Source of the DNA: Pseudomonadota bacterium
GTDB taxonomy: Bacteria; Pseudomonadota; Gammaproteobacteria; Steroidobacterales; Steroidobacteraceae
DNA: 40,981 bases
NCBI GenBank assembly: GCA_021780475.1
Contig: JAJXYR010000041.1
Coordinates: forward strand, 1-40,981
Direction: 5' to 3'
Part shown: positions 33,704 through 40,981 of the stretch, piece after piece
Position numbering within the stretch: position 1 is the first letter of the stretch
Layout: every line of letters begins with the position of its first letter
Program-made: the position numbers and the translations under genes
Notes under the pieces: model-generated
What the model saw: only the letters and a program-made list of their open reading frames with translations
Database searches by the model: none
Told to the model about the DNA's origin: nothing

Positions 33704-34273
33704 TCAGCGCGCCGGCTTGAACGAGAACTTCTGTCCGGCCACCGCGGCCTGGTACATCAGCCCGCCCTTCGCGATGGTGAACACCGCGACGCCGTCCTGG
33801 TACACGCCCGCCGCGGTCGCGTGCGTCTCGGTGCCGCTCGCGCCGGCGGTCGCGCCGGCGGTGCCGGCGCTCGCGGAGGCGGACGCGGTGATCGCCACCG
33901 CGCTGACGTCCGCGCTGAAGGCGTATTTTCCGGACTCGAAGCGCGCGAGCGCGGCCGCGTTCTGGAAGAACACCATCTCGCTGTAGGCCTGCCCGCCGAG
34001 CTGAAAGCCGACGCTGATCTGGGTCATCGAGGTGTCACCGACGTACCGGCCCTGTCGGAATACGCGACCGTCCCCGTGTGCCGCGCCGACGATGAATCCG
34101 CCCTTGCCGATCGTCGGGAAGACGGCATAACCGTAACTCGTTCTGAAGAAATCCGCGGTCTCGCCGGCATGCCGGAACAAGGCGATCGTGTCCGTGTATC
34201 GATCCGCGCGCGCAAGCGGGGCGATCAACACCAGCGCGAGGCACGCAGCGCTTTGCCAGGTCATTGACTTCAT
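33704..34273 (-). CDS. SYLF/Ysc84-domain secreted lipid-binding protein
   Basis: The 189-residue protein has a signal peptide (WQSAACLALVLIAPLARA) and the SYLF/Ysc84 pattern: YGYAVFPTIGKGGFIVGAAH, GRVFRQGRYVGDTSMTQISV, then GFQLGGQAYSEMVFFQNAAA and a C-terminal AVFTIAKGGLMYQAAVAGQK that ends FSFKPAR. SYLF proteins bind phosphoinositides or other lipids; bacterial members are envelope proteins with unclear role. ATG 34273 has GGAGGG about 8 bases upstream and starts the signal peptide, so the longer frame to 34363 is not used. An alanine/serine/threonine-rich stretch (SASASAGTAGATAGASG) is inserted between residues 128 and 148. Confidence 0.9.
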   Translation of the reverse strand: MKSMTWQSAACLALVLIAPLARADRYTDTIALFRHAGETADFFRTSYGYAVFPTIGKGGFIVGAAHGDGRVFRQGRYVGDTSMTQISVGFQLGGQAYSEMVFFQNAAALARFESGKYAFSADVSAVAITASASASAGTAGATAGASGTETHATAAGVYQDGVAVFTIAKGGLMYQAAVAGQKFSFKPAR

Positions 34274-34359
34274 GGAACGGCCCTCCGGTGCTAGATGCTG
34301 CATGGTATCCCGAATCGATCGGGAGGGAGAGACGCGTGCCGAAGCGCTCGTGCCGCTGT

Positions 34360-35334
34360 TCACCGCTCGTGCGGCCCGCTGGATCGGGCACGCGAAGCGG
34401 CCGCGCGCCCGCCGTCAGTGCGCCGCGCAGGCGCTCGTTCACCCGCGGCCGCGACCGTCCCCAGATCGGCGAGGAGCGCGCCGAGCACCTCGCTTTGGTA
34501 GCGGTCCCGGCCGGTCGCGAGCCACAGCGTGCGATGCAGGTCGAGGAACGGCGTCGCCAACAGCGCGATGCGACCGAGCGCGACCGAATCGGCGACCGCG
34601 ACCGCGGGCAGGAACGCGAGCCCCAGTCCGGCGATGACGGCTTGCTTGATCGCTTCGGTCTGAGGCAGTTCGATCGACGCGCGCGCATCGGGCAAGCGTG
34701 CCAGGGCCCGCTCGGCGAGCGATCGGGTCGCGGAGCCGGGCTCGCGCAGGATCCACTGCTGGCCGGAGAAATCCGCGGCCCGTAGCCGTCGCCGTCGTGC
34801 GAGCGGATGGTCGGGCCCCGCGCAGACGACGAGCCGATCCTCCCGCCACGCGGTCGCCTGCAGCCCCGGATGCGTGACCGCGCCCTCGACGCAGGCGACG
34901 TCGAGCGCGAAGTCGAGCAGTCGCTCGAGGATCGTCTCGGTGTTGCCGATCGCGAGGTCGATCGTCACGCTCGGGTGCCTCGCGACGAAGCCGCCGAGCA
35001 GATCGCCGATCCGGTAGTTGCCGACGGTATTGCTCGCGCCGATGCGCAGCGCGCCGCCCAACGCGGTGCGATCCGAGGGCCGCGGACGGTCGATTTCGCG
35101 TAGCCGCACCAGGGCCTCCTGGACCCGCGGCAACAGCGCGCGGCCGCGCTCGTTGATGTGCAGCCGCCGCCGCGCCCGATCGAACAGACGCTCTTCGAGC
35201 CGCGACTCCATCTGGGCGAGCGCCATGCTCACCGCGGGCTGCGTGAGGTGCAAGCGCTCGGCGGCTGCGCGCACCGTGCCGAGCTCCGCGACGGCGGCAA
35301 ACACCTCGAGCTGTCGCGGGCTGATCCCGATCAT
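34360..35334 (-). CDS. LysR-family transcriptional regulator (YeiE-like)
   Basis: The 324-residue protein has the LysR winged helix at residues 4-63 (QLEVFAAVAELGTVRAAAER, then HLTQPAVSMALAQMESRL) and a periplasmic-binding-like effector domain from about 90 (LRIGASNTVGNYRIGDLLGG). The divergent neighbour is a YeiH-family transporter; the yeiE/yeiH pair is a known arrangement, so this regulator most likely controls that gene in response to its substrate, perhaps a sulfur oxyanion. The C-terminal tail (about 30 residues, Arg/Ala-rich) is longer than usual. Possible binding sites are in the 93-base gap (35344-35358 and 35371-35382). Confidence 0.9.
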   Translation of the reverse strand: MIGISPRQLEVFAAVAELGTVRAAAERLHLTQPAVSMALAQMESRLEERLFDRARRRLHINERGRALLPRVQEALVRLREIDRPRPSDRTALGGALRIGASNTVGNYRIGDLLGGFVARHPSVTIDLAIGNTETILERLLDFALDVACVEGAVTHPGLQATAWREDRLVVCAGPDHPLARRRRLRAADFSGQQWILREPGSATRSLAERALARLPDARASIELPQTEAIKQAVIAGLGLAFLPAVAVADSVALGRIALLATPFLDLHRTLWLATGRDRYQSEVLGALLADLGTVAAAGERAPARRTDGGRAAASRARSSGPHER

Positions 35335-35343
35335 CAGTAAATC

Positions 35344-35358
35344 TTATCAAGACCATAA
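35344..35358. promoter_or_regulatory. LysR-type box between divergent genes
   Basis: TTAT (35344-35347) and ATAA (35355-35358) form a dyad with 7 bases between; it contains the T-N11-A pattern of LysR binding sites. It lies in the AT-rich gap between the regulator start (35334) and the YeiH start (35428). Binding is inferred from position and pattern. Confidence 0.5.
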
Positions 35359-35370
35359 AAAATAGAAAAT

Positions 35371-35382
35371 ATTCTTAGGAAT
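35371..35382. promoter_or_regulatory. second dyad in the regulator/transporter gap
   Basis: ATTC (35371-35374) and GAAT (35379-35382) with a 4-base centre TTAG. Together with the first box it gives the two-site layout usual for LysR-controlled divergent promoters. The arms are short, so chance is possible. Confidence 0.35.
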
Positions 35383-35427
35383 CGCCGGGCCGTAGAGTGA
35401 CGCTCCTCGAGATTTCGGAGCCGATCG

Positions 35428-36522
35428 ATGTCCTCACAACGACTGTCTGCGTCCGCGGCCTCCGTTGCCGTCGCCGCCCCGGATCGTGCCGACGCGGCCG
35501 CGCGACGGACCGGCTGGCCGTTCACCGGCACGTCCGGCATCGCCCGTCTGCTGCCGGGACTCGTCCTGACCACCGCGATCGCGAGCCTCGCCTGGCAGAT
35601 CGGGCGCGTGCTGCCGCTCCTGGGCGCGCCCGTCTGCGGGATCCTGCTCGGCATCGCGGTGGGCAATCTGTTCACGCCGTCGGCGGTGTTCCTCCCGGGC
35701 GTGCGGTTCGTCGCGAAGCACGTATTGCAGTGGTCCATCGTGCTGCTCGGGTTCGGCCTCAGCCTGGTCACGGTCGCGCACACCGGCGTGCGGTCCCTGG
35801 CCGTGACCGCGGTGACGATGACGACCGCGTTCCTCGCCGCCTGGGCGCTCGGGCGCGTGCTGCGCGTGCCGGATCATCTGAAAGTGCTGATCGGCGTCGG
35901 TACCGCGATCTGCGGCGGCTCGGCGATCGCGGCGGTCGCGCCGGTGATCAGGGCGGACGAGCACGATACGGCGTTCGCGATCTCGACGATCTTCCTGTTC
36001 AACCTCGTCGCCGTCCTGGTGTTCCCGATCTTCGGCCATTGGCTGCACCTGTCGGACCTCGGGTTCGGCATGTGGGCGGGCACCGCCGTCAACGACACCT
36101 CGTCCGTGGTGGCCGTGGCCTACGGCTGGAGTCACGTCGCGGGTGATTTCGCGACGATCGTCAAGCTGACCCGATCGACCTTGATCATCCCGGTCTGCCT
36201 CGTGCTCGCGATCGTGGAGTCGGTGCGTCACCGCCGCAACGGCGTCCAGTTGAACCTTGCGCGGGTCTTCCCGTGGTTCATCCTCTGGTTCCTCGCCGCG
36301 TCCGCGGTGCGCACCGCCGGCTGGATCCCGGCCGGGTGGCTCCCGGGCATCGCGACGGCCGCGACCTTCCTGATCGTGATGGCGTTGAGCTCGATCGGCC
36401 TGTCGGCGGACCTGCGGCGCATCGCTGCGACCGGGATCCGGCCGATCCTGCTCGGAACCGGGGTCTGGATCGCGGTCGCGGTCAGCAGTCTCGTGGTCCA
36501 GGGGGTGCTCGGTCAGCGCTGA
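35428..36522 (+). CDS. YeiH-family membrane transporter (putative sulfate/anion exporter)
   Basis: The 364-residue protein has about ten hydrophobic helices (LLPGLVLTTAIASLAWQIG, VLQWSIVLLGFGLSLVTVAH, AISTIFLFNLVAVLVFPIFG and others) and family motifs GTAICGGSAIAAVAPVIRA, FGMWAGTAVNDTSSVVAVAY and LTRSTLIIPVCLVLAIVES. These are hallmarks of the YeiH/UPF0324 family, whose members are annotated as putative sulfate or other anion exporters. ATG 35428 has CGGAG at about 8 bases. The divergent LysR gene is the likely regulator. The first 35 residues are polar and variable. Gap to the DUF1499 gene is 34 bases, so they may share a transcript. Confidence 0.92.
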   Translation: MSSQRLSASAASVAVAAPDRADAAARRTGWPFTGTSGIARLLPGLVLTTAIASLAWQIGRVLPLLGAPVCGILLGIAVGNLFTPSAVFLPGVRFVAKHVLQWSIVLLGFGLSLVTVAHTGVRSLAVTAVTMTTAFLAAWALGRVLRVPDHLKVLIGVGTAICGGSAIAAVAPVIRADEHDTAFAISTIFLFNLVAVLVFPIFGHWLHLSDLGFGMWAGTAVNDTSSVVAVAYGWSHVAGDFATIVKLTRSTLIIPVCLVLAIVESVRHRRNGVQLNLARVFPWFILWFLAASAVRTAGWIPAGWLPGIATAATFLIVMALSSIGLSADLRRIAATGIRPILLGTGVWIAVAVSSLVVQGVLGQR

Positions 36523-36556
36523 TTCGCGCGCCCGCGCGGCCCTGCGCGCTGGTATC

Positions 36557-37321
36557 ATGGAATCGATGGCTCGAGTCCTTGCGAATCTCGCCCTGGTCGT
36601 CGCGGTGGTCGCGATCCTCGCGGTCGCGCTGCCCGGACCGTTCTATCGCTTCGGCCTGACCGACCTGTCGGTCGCGTTCGGGATGATGAAATACGGCGCG
36701 TTCGCCGGCATGCTGGGTGGTGGCCTCGGACTGATCGGGCTGGTCGTGTCCCGGATCGCCCACCGGCCCGGCAGCGCCGTCCGAGCGGTCCTCGGCCTCG
36801 TGCTCGGAGGCGTCGCGTGGGGAATTCCTTATGCGATGCTGAGGAAGGCCGAGTCCTTGCCGGTGATCCACGACATCACCACCGACGTCGTGAATCCCCC
36901 GCAATTCCAGCCGGACGTCCTCGCCCTGCGTGCGGCCGCGCATGCGGTGAACTCGACCGTGTACGCCGGGGCGTCGGTTGCCGCGCTCCAGGAAAAGGCG
37001 TATCCCGACATCCGGACGATGACGTTCGATCTGCCGGTCGCGAGGGTGTTCGATGCCGCACGGCGGACCGCGGACGCGCTCGGCTGGAAGCGGGTCTCGG
37101 CAGACCCCCGGACCGGACTCATCGAAGCCAGCGACACGACGTTCTGGTTCGGCTTCACCGACGACGTGGTGATTCGCGTCGAGCCGTCAGGTTCCGGCAG
37201 CCGCCTCGACATTCGCTCCGAATCGCGCGTCGGCGAAAGCGACCTCGGCAAGAACGCTCAACGCATCCGCGCGTTCCGCGCCGCTCTCGATGCGCGTCTC
37301 GGACGCGCGACGCGCCGCTAG
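36557..37321 (+). CDS. DUF1499 membrane protein
   Basis: The 254-residue protein has three hydrophobic helices at the N-terminus (ALVVAVVAILAVALPGPFYR, GAFAGMLGGGLGLIGLVVS, AVLGLVLGGVAWGIPYAM) and a C-terminal DUF1499 domain: LPVIHDITTDVVNPPQF, VFDAARRTADALGWKRVSAD and VIRVEPSGSGSRLDIRSESR ending with a GESDLGKNAQRIRAF helix. The function of DUF1499 is unknown. ATG 36557 or 36566 are both possible; no strong ribosome site is seen, which fits co-translation after YeiH. Its TAG stop overlaps the stop of the convergent hydrolase gene in the sequence CTAG (37318-37321). Confidence 0.87.
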   Translation: MESMARVLANLALVVAVVAILAVALPGPFYRFGLTDLSVAFGMMKYGAFAGMLGGGLGLIGLVVSRIAHRPGSAVRAVLGLVLGGVAWGIPYAMLRKAESLPVIHDITTDVVNPPQFQPDVLALRAAAHAVNSTVYAGASVAALQEKAYPDIRTMTFDLPVARVFDAARRTADALGWKRVSADPRTGLIEASDTTFWFGFTDDVVIRVEPSGSGSRLDIRSESRVGESDLGKNAQRIRAFRAALDARLGRATRR

Positions 37322-38298
37322 CCGAGACAGCGCGCGGCGATCGAGAGCGCGGTCCGATAGGGCTCCGGATCGCTGCGGTTCGTCAGGATGATCACCGTGA
37401 GTGCGCGCCGAGGGTAGCGCACGATCACGTTGCGGAAGCCGACCGACTCGCCCGAATGCCACAAGGTCTCGCCGGTGACACGCCAACCCATCGCATAGTC
37501 CACGCTCGGATCGTCGGTCGCGGTCGCGGCGGTGAACAATGCGCGACGCGTGTCGGCGCGAAGCAGCCGATCGTCGCCGAGCGCGGCATCCCATTTCGCG
37601 AGATCGTCGATCGAGGAGTAGATGCCGCCGTCGCCGAGCACCGAGCTCGTCAGGTTCTGGTCGGTCCGCACCCACGAGGTCCCGACGGCGGTGTATCCGT
37701 ACGCGCGATTCGGCACCGTCGAAACTCCCGCCTCGAACGCGACGGTGCCATGCATGCCGAGCGGCTCGAACACCCGGTTGCGCAGGAACGCAGCGAAACT
37801 CGTGTTCGCGGCGCGCTCGACGATGAGCGCGAGCAAGGCGTAGCCGCCGTTGCTGTAGCGGTACCCGGTGCCCGGGGCGAAGTAGGTGCGGCTCTCGCGC
37901 TCGAGGAGCGCGAGCACACCGGCGTCGCGCAGCGGGACGGTGGCATCGGGTGCGATCAGGTCCTCGTAGTCGATCAGGCCTGCCGTGTGCGTCAGGAGCT
38001 GGCGCACCGTGACCGGCGCGACGGCGCCGGGAAGCGACGGCAGCCAATCCCGCACGCGATCGTCGAATCCCAGTCGCCCGTCCTCGACCAGCAACGCGAT
38101 CGCGGCCGCCGTGAATTGCTTGGTCACCGACGCGAGCCGGTAGTTCGTCGCCGGTGTCGAGGCCGCACCGCTCTCGAGATCGGCGAGTCCGTAGGCGCGA
38201 CGGATCCTCGGGCTCCCGTGATCGATGACCAGCACGCAGGCGCCCGGCACGGCGCCGCGATAGGCGGCCATCTGCGCATCGAGGTCGGCGGCGCTCAT
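37318..38298 (-). CDS. beta-lactamase-fold serine hydrolase
   Basis: The 326-residue protein has the class C beta-lactamase/esterase motifs in order: SVTK with Ser57 and Lys60, YSN at 148-150, and HSG at 281-283 in the place of KTG. Supporting pieces are QLLTHTAGLIDYEDL, YRYSNGGYALLALIV and GDGGIYSSIDDLAKWDAAL. It lacks a signal peptide, so it may work in the cytoplasm or be exported another way. The ATG at 38298 overlaps the stop of the ABC permease gene (ATGA), so translation is coupled to the exporter. It may process or resist the exported compound. It is not the same length class as the protein at 8975-10798. Confidence 0.88.
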   Translation of the reverse strand: MSAADLDAQMAAYRGAVPGACVLVIDHGSPRIRRAYGLADLESGAASTPATNYRLASVTKQFTAAAIALLVEDGRLGFDDRVRDWLPSLPGAVAPVTVRQLLTHTAGLIDYEDLIAPDATVPLRDAGVLALLERESRTYFAPGTGYRYSNGGYALLALIVERAANTSFAAFLRNRVFEPLGMHGTVAFEAGVSTVPNRAYGYTAVGTSWVRTDQNLTSSVLGDGGIYSSIDDLAKWDAALGDDRLLRADTRRALFTAATATDDPSVDYAMGWRVTGETLWHSGESVGFRNVIVRYPRRALTVIILTNRSDPEPYRTALSIAARCLG

Positions 38299-39428
38299 GA
38301 GCTCATCGACGCCCTGAAGCGGCTGACGCTCACCGCCAGCATCACCAGCGCGAGCGCCGCCATCGCGGTCAAGTCGGGCCACAGGACCGAGAAGCCGACT
38401 CCCTTCAGGAATACCGCGCGGATCACGATCAGGAAATAGCGCAACGGGTTGATCAGGGTGAACCACTGTAGCGCCTTTGGCATCGCGGCGATCGGGAACG
38501 CGAAGCCGGACAGGATGAAGAACGGGTTCACGAAGAAGAAGTTCAATGCGAACGCTTGCTGCTGCGTGTGGGAGTACGTCGACAGCAGCAATCCCATGCC
38601 GACCACGGCCAGCAGGAACAGCGTCGATCCGGCGAGCAGTACCAAGGGATCGCCGACGAACGGAACCTTGAACCACAGGATCCCGATCGCGCACACCAGC
38701 GCGATGTCCGCGAGCCCGATCAGGAAGAACGGCACCGTCTTGCCGAGGATGAATTCCACCGATCGGATCGGACTCACGAGTATCTGTTCGAGCGTGCCGA
38801 CCTCGCGCTCGCGAACGATCGCGAACGCGGTGAGGCTCACCACCTGCATCAAGGTGAGGCTGCCGATGATCCCGGGGATGAAGAACCAGGTGTCCTCGAG
38901 ACCGGCATTGAACCACGGCACGACTTGCAGGCTCACGCCGGCCGGCGGCCGCGCGATGCCAGCGACCCCCCGCGCAAGCGCGGCGACCTCCTCGGCCGAG
39001 TATTGCGCGACGATCTGATTGATGTATCCGAGCGCAATCAGCGCCGTATTCGAGTTCGTGCCGTCCACGATCACCTGAAGCGGCGCGGTCTTGCCATTGC
39101 CGAGATCGCGCGCGAAGCCCGCGTGGATCACGATCCCGATCATCGTGACGTCGTGATCGATGTCGCTCTGCAACTGCGCCTGGCTCTGGGCTTCGTCGAC
39201 GACGTCGAATCGTCCGGAAGCGACGAAGTGCGAGACCAGGCCGCGGCTCGCCGCGCTGCGATCCAGGTCGAGCACGGCGGTCGGTACATGGTGCACGGTG
39301 AACGTCGCGGCGTAGCCGAACATCAGCATCTGCACCACGAGCGGGATGATCAGGCGCATCATCGCCGTTCGGTCCCTGCGCAGCTGCAGCAACTCCTTGA
39401 CCAGCATCACGCCGACGCGTCCGAACAT
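38295..39428 (-). CDS. ABC-2 type permease (second of two)
   Basis: The 377-residue protein matches YbhR/YhhJ-type ABC-2 permeases: one N-terminal helix (MMRLIIPLVVQMLMFGYAAT), a large external domain from about 45 to 175 (VHHVPTAVLDLDRS, VIVDGTNSNTALIALGYINQ), then five helices with the motif ERE VGTLEQILVSPIRSVEFILG (AFAIVREREVGTLEQ), and NPLRYFLIVIRAVFLKG near the end. It forms the membrane part of a drug or metabolite exporter with the gene upstream. It starts 4 bases after the stop of the first permease and its end overlaps the hydrolase gene. Confidence 0.92.
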   Translation of the reverse strand: MFGRVGVMLVKELLQLRRDRTAMMRLIIPLVVQMLMFGYAATFTVHHVPTAVLDLDRSAASRGLVSHFVASGRFDVVDEAQSQAQLQSDIDHDVTMIGIVIHAGFARDLGNGKTAPLQVIVDGTNSNTALIALGYINQIVAQYSAEEVAALARGVAGIARPPAGVSLQVVPWFNAGLEDTWFFIPGIIGSLTLMQVVSLTAFAIVREREVGTLEQILVSPIRSVEFILGKTVPFFLIGLADIALVCAIGILWFKVPFVGDPLVLLAGSTLFLLAVVGMGLLLSTYSHTQQQAFALNFFFVNPFFILSGFAFPIAAMPKALQWFTLINPLRYFLIVIRAVFLKGVGFSVLWPDLTAMAALALVMLAVSVSRFRASMSS

Positions 39429-39432
39429 CGTG

Positions 39433-40569
39433 TCAGTCCAGGCGCTTGTGGAAGGCTCTCGAGGCGAGCCAGACGATCAGGATCGCGAAGACGATCATCC
39501 CGAGCAGCGGCTGCCACAGGTCGAGCAGCGTGCTGGCCTTGAGGAAGATCCCGCGCAAGATCGTCACGTAGTAGCGTGGATAGACGACCAACGTGATCGC
39601 CTGGATCACCCGCGGCATCTGGTCGATCGGGAACGTGTAGCCCGACAGCAGCGTCGTCGGCAACAAGGTCACGAGCAGCGCGATCTGGCTCGCCGCGAGC
39701 TGGCTGCGGATCCTCACCGAGATCAGATAGCCGATCCCGAGGACCACGAGACTGAAGAGCGCGGTCGCCACGAACAGCGTGAGGAGATTGCCGCGGAACG
39801 GAACGTCGAACCAGAACACCGCGAGCGCGAGGCATACCGCGGCATCGATCATCCCGACGGCGAAATACGGGATCAGCTTGCCGAGCATCACCTCGAGCGC
39901 GGTCACCGGCGTCGAGATCAGTTGCTCCATGGTGCCGCGTTCCCATTCTCGCGAGATCGTCAGCGAGGTGAGCTGGGCGCCGATCAATGCGAGGATCACC
40001 GCGACCACCCCGGGAATGATGAAATTGCGGCTGTCCAGGGTCTCGTTGAACCAGGTGCCGGGCTGCAGGTCGATCTGTCCGATCCCCGAGGGCTGTCCGC
40101 CGTGCGCAGCGAACCATCGCGCCTCGATCCCGGCATTGACCTCGGCGATGACGCCCTGGAGGTAGCCTTGCGCGATGTTGCTGGTGTTAACGTCGGTCGC
40201 GTCGAATACCGCCTGGATCGTCGCGCCGCCGGTCGCCGCGAGCGTGCGCGAGAAGTCGACCGGGATCACCACCGCGGCGATGCACTCGCCGGCGTCGATC
40301 GCGCGGCGCACGCCGGCTTGGTCGTGCAGCGTGCGCACCGTCGAAAACCAGTCCGCTGCATCGAAGCGACTCACGATCGCGCGCGTGAGCTGGCTGTTCT
40401 CCTGGTCGTAGACGCAGATCGGCACGTGCTTGATGTCGAGGCTCACGCCGTAGCCGAGCAAGCCCATCTGCATCAGCGGCATCACCAGCGCGATCGCGAG
40501 GCTGCGCGGATCGCGCAGGATCTGCAGCGCCTCCTTGTACACCATCGCGAACAGCCGGCGCGGGCTCAC
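39433..40569 (-). CDS. ABC-2 type permease (first of two)
   Basis: The 378-residue protein is a paralogue of the next gene product with the same layout: [20 protein letters not shown], helix [13 protein letters not shown], external domain ([20 protein letters not shown]), [20 protein letters not shown], and [20 protein letters not shown]. It corresponds to the YbhS-type subunit; two different permeases make a heterodimeric channel with the ATPase. GTG 40569 is chosen because it overlaps the stop of the ATPase gene (GTGA) and gives a length equal to the sister permease. The frame is open further upstream but that part lies in the ATPase gene. Confidence 0.9.
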   Translation of the reverse strand: MSPRRLFAMVYKEALQILRDPRSLAIALVMPLMQMGLLGYGVSLDIKHVPICVYDQENSQLTRAIVSRFDAADWFSTVRTLHDQAGVRRAIDAGECIAAVVIPVDFSRTLAATGGATIQAVFDATDVNTSNIAQGYLQGVIAEVNAGIEARWFAAHGGQPSGIGQIDLQPGTWFNETLDSRNFIIPGVVAVILALIGAQLTSLTISREWERGTMEQLISTPVTALEVMLGKLIPYFAVGMIDAAVCLALAVFWFDVPFRGNLLTLFVATALFSLVVLGIGYLISVRIRSQLAASQIALLVTLLPTTLLSGYTFPIDQMPRVIQAITLVVYPRYYVTILRGIFLKASTLLDLWQPLLGMIVFAILIVWLASRAFHKRLD

Positions 40570-40981
40570 GCGACCGACCTCGTCTCCAGCCCGCGCGCGA
40601 CCAGGTGGACGAATACGTCTTCGAGCGTCGGGATCGCGGAGCGGATCGGTCCGACCGAGATCCCGCGGCTGCGCAGGCGTTCGCCGAGTTCCTGCACGCG
40701 CGTCGCGCCGGCGTCGACGACCACGTGCAGGCGGTCGCCGAAGATCGCCGCCTCGAGCAGACCGGGTGCGCCCTGCAGGGCGTCGAGCGCGGCACCGAGC
40801 GGCGAGCACTCCAGTTCGTAGAGCGTGCCCCCGAGTCCGCGCTGCCGCAGTTCGCTCGGGCTGCCGATCGCGACCAGCTTGCCGCGGTCGATCAGTGCGA
40901 TCCGGTTGCAGTATTCGGCCTCGTCCATGTAGTGGGTCGAGACCAGGGTGGTCACTCCGTTCGCCGCGAGATCGTGGATCA
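40566..40981 (-). CDS. ABC transporter ATPase, C-terminal part (cut by window end)
   Basis: The window holds the last 138 codons. [20 protein letters not shown] contains the H-loop histidine typical of YbhF/CcmA-type export ATPases, followed by [20 protein letters not shown] and a C-terminal domain that ends in [17 protein letters not shown]. That last motif is characteristic of drug-export ABC ATPases such as DrrA/YbhF. Walker motifs must lie beyond 40981. It energises the two permeases that follow. A preceding HlyD-type adaptor, usual in YbhGFSR systems, would be beyond the window. Confidence 0.92.
   Translation of the reverse strand, partial: IHDLAANGVTTLVSTHYMDEAEYCNRIALIDRGKLVAIGSPSELRQRGLGGTLYELECSPLGAALDALQGAPGLLEAAIFGDRLHVVVDAGATRVQELGERLRSRGISVGPIRSAIPTLEDVFVHLVARGLETRSVA

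Noticed and set aside
39346-40821. 491-codon plus-strand frame, rich in Asp, Arg and His
   Set aside because: It mirrors the ABC permease and ATPase genes, which have clear motifs and overlapping starts and stops.
1-40981. CRISPR array, transposase, integrase, rRNA or complete tRNA
   Set aside because: I looked for regular short repeats, DDE or recombinase motifs and conserved RNA sequences and saw none apart from the tRNA-like half at 7390-7443.

Overview
The window is GC-rich DNA from a Gram-negative bacterium. Signal peptides, a lipobox, a TonB-dependent receptor, a YceI protein and a SYLF protein all point to an outer membrane and periplasm. The gene mix (TonB receptor with secretory-lipase-type hydrolases, S9 peptidase, a winged-helix/kinase/TPR protein, YeiE/YeiH pair, ABC-2 exporter) would fit a Gammaproteobacterium of the Xanthomonadales/Nevskiales/Steroidobacter kind. 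That placement is inference; no marker gene is present. Coding is dense on both strands, most starts have a visible Shine-Dalgarno (SD) sequence, and many genes overlap by 4 bp.

Layout. 1-935: secreted YceI-like protein (-). 1748-6124: a tightly overlapping four-gene operon (+) for a 2-oxoacid:acceptor oxidoreductase (gamma, a GltD-like flavoprotein fused to a two-cluster ferredoxin, alpha, beta), resembling the NADH-linked phenylglyoxylate dehydrogenase type. 6498-7443: a ParE-type toxin/CopG-type antitoxin pair (-) with a palindromic operator, beside what looks like the 3' half of a tRNA gene. 7475-16040: secretory-lipase-type hydrolase, membrane-anchored beta-lactamase-fold hydrolase, zinc alcohol dehydrogenase (-), PPP-like metallophosphatase and an S9 peptidase. 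16086-21146: a minus-strand series with small membrane protein, YiiX/NlpC-P60-like protein, NTF2-like lipoprotein, two secreted proteins of unknown function, a degenerate stretch with broken small membrane ORFs, and a fatty acid desaturase.

21565-24318 (+), divergent from that series, encodes the most unusual protein here: an OmpR-type winged helix, an apparently intact Ser/Thr kinase domain, one membrane helix and a large TPR-like region in one chain. It is followed by a frameshifted beta-propeller-like gene (24643-26290). 26544-33590 (-) holds a TonB receptor, a secreted lipase-type hydrolase, an SDR dehydrogenase, a split XdhC pair and an internally duplicated DoxX-like membrane protein. 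33704-37321 holds a SYLF protein, a LysR regulator and the divergent YeiH transporter with a DUF1499 protein. 37318-40981 (-) is an ABC exporter (ATPase C-terminus cut by the window end, two related ABC-2 permeases) translationally coupled to a beta-lactamase-fold hydrolase.

The best candidates for something undescribed are the winged-helix/kinase/TPR regulator with its divergent envelope operon, the fused oxidoreductase subunit, and a family of GGATCC-based intergenic hairpins. No CRISPR array, rRNA, complete tRNA, transposase or integrase was recognised.
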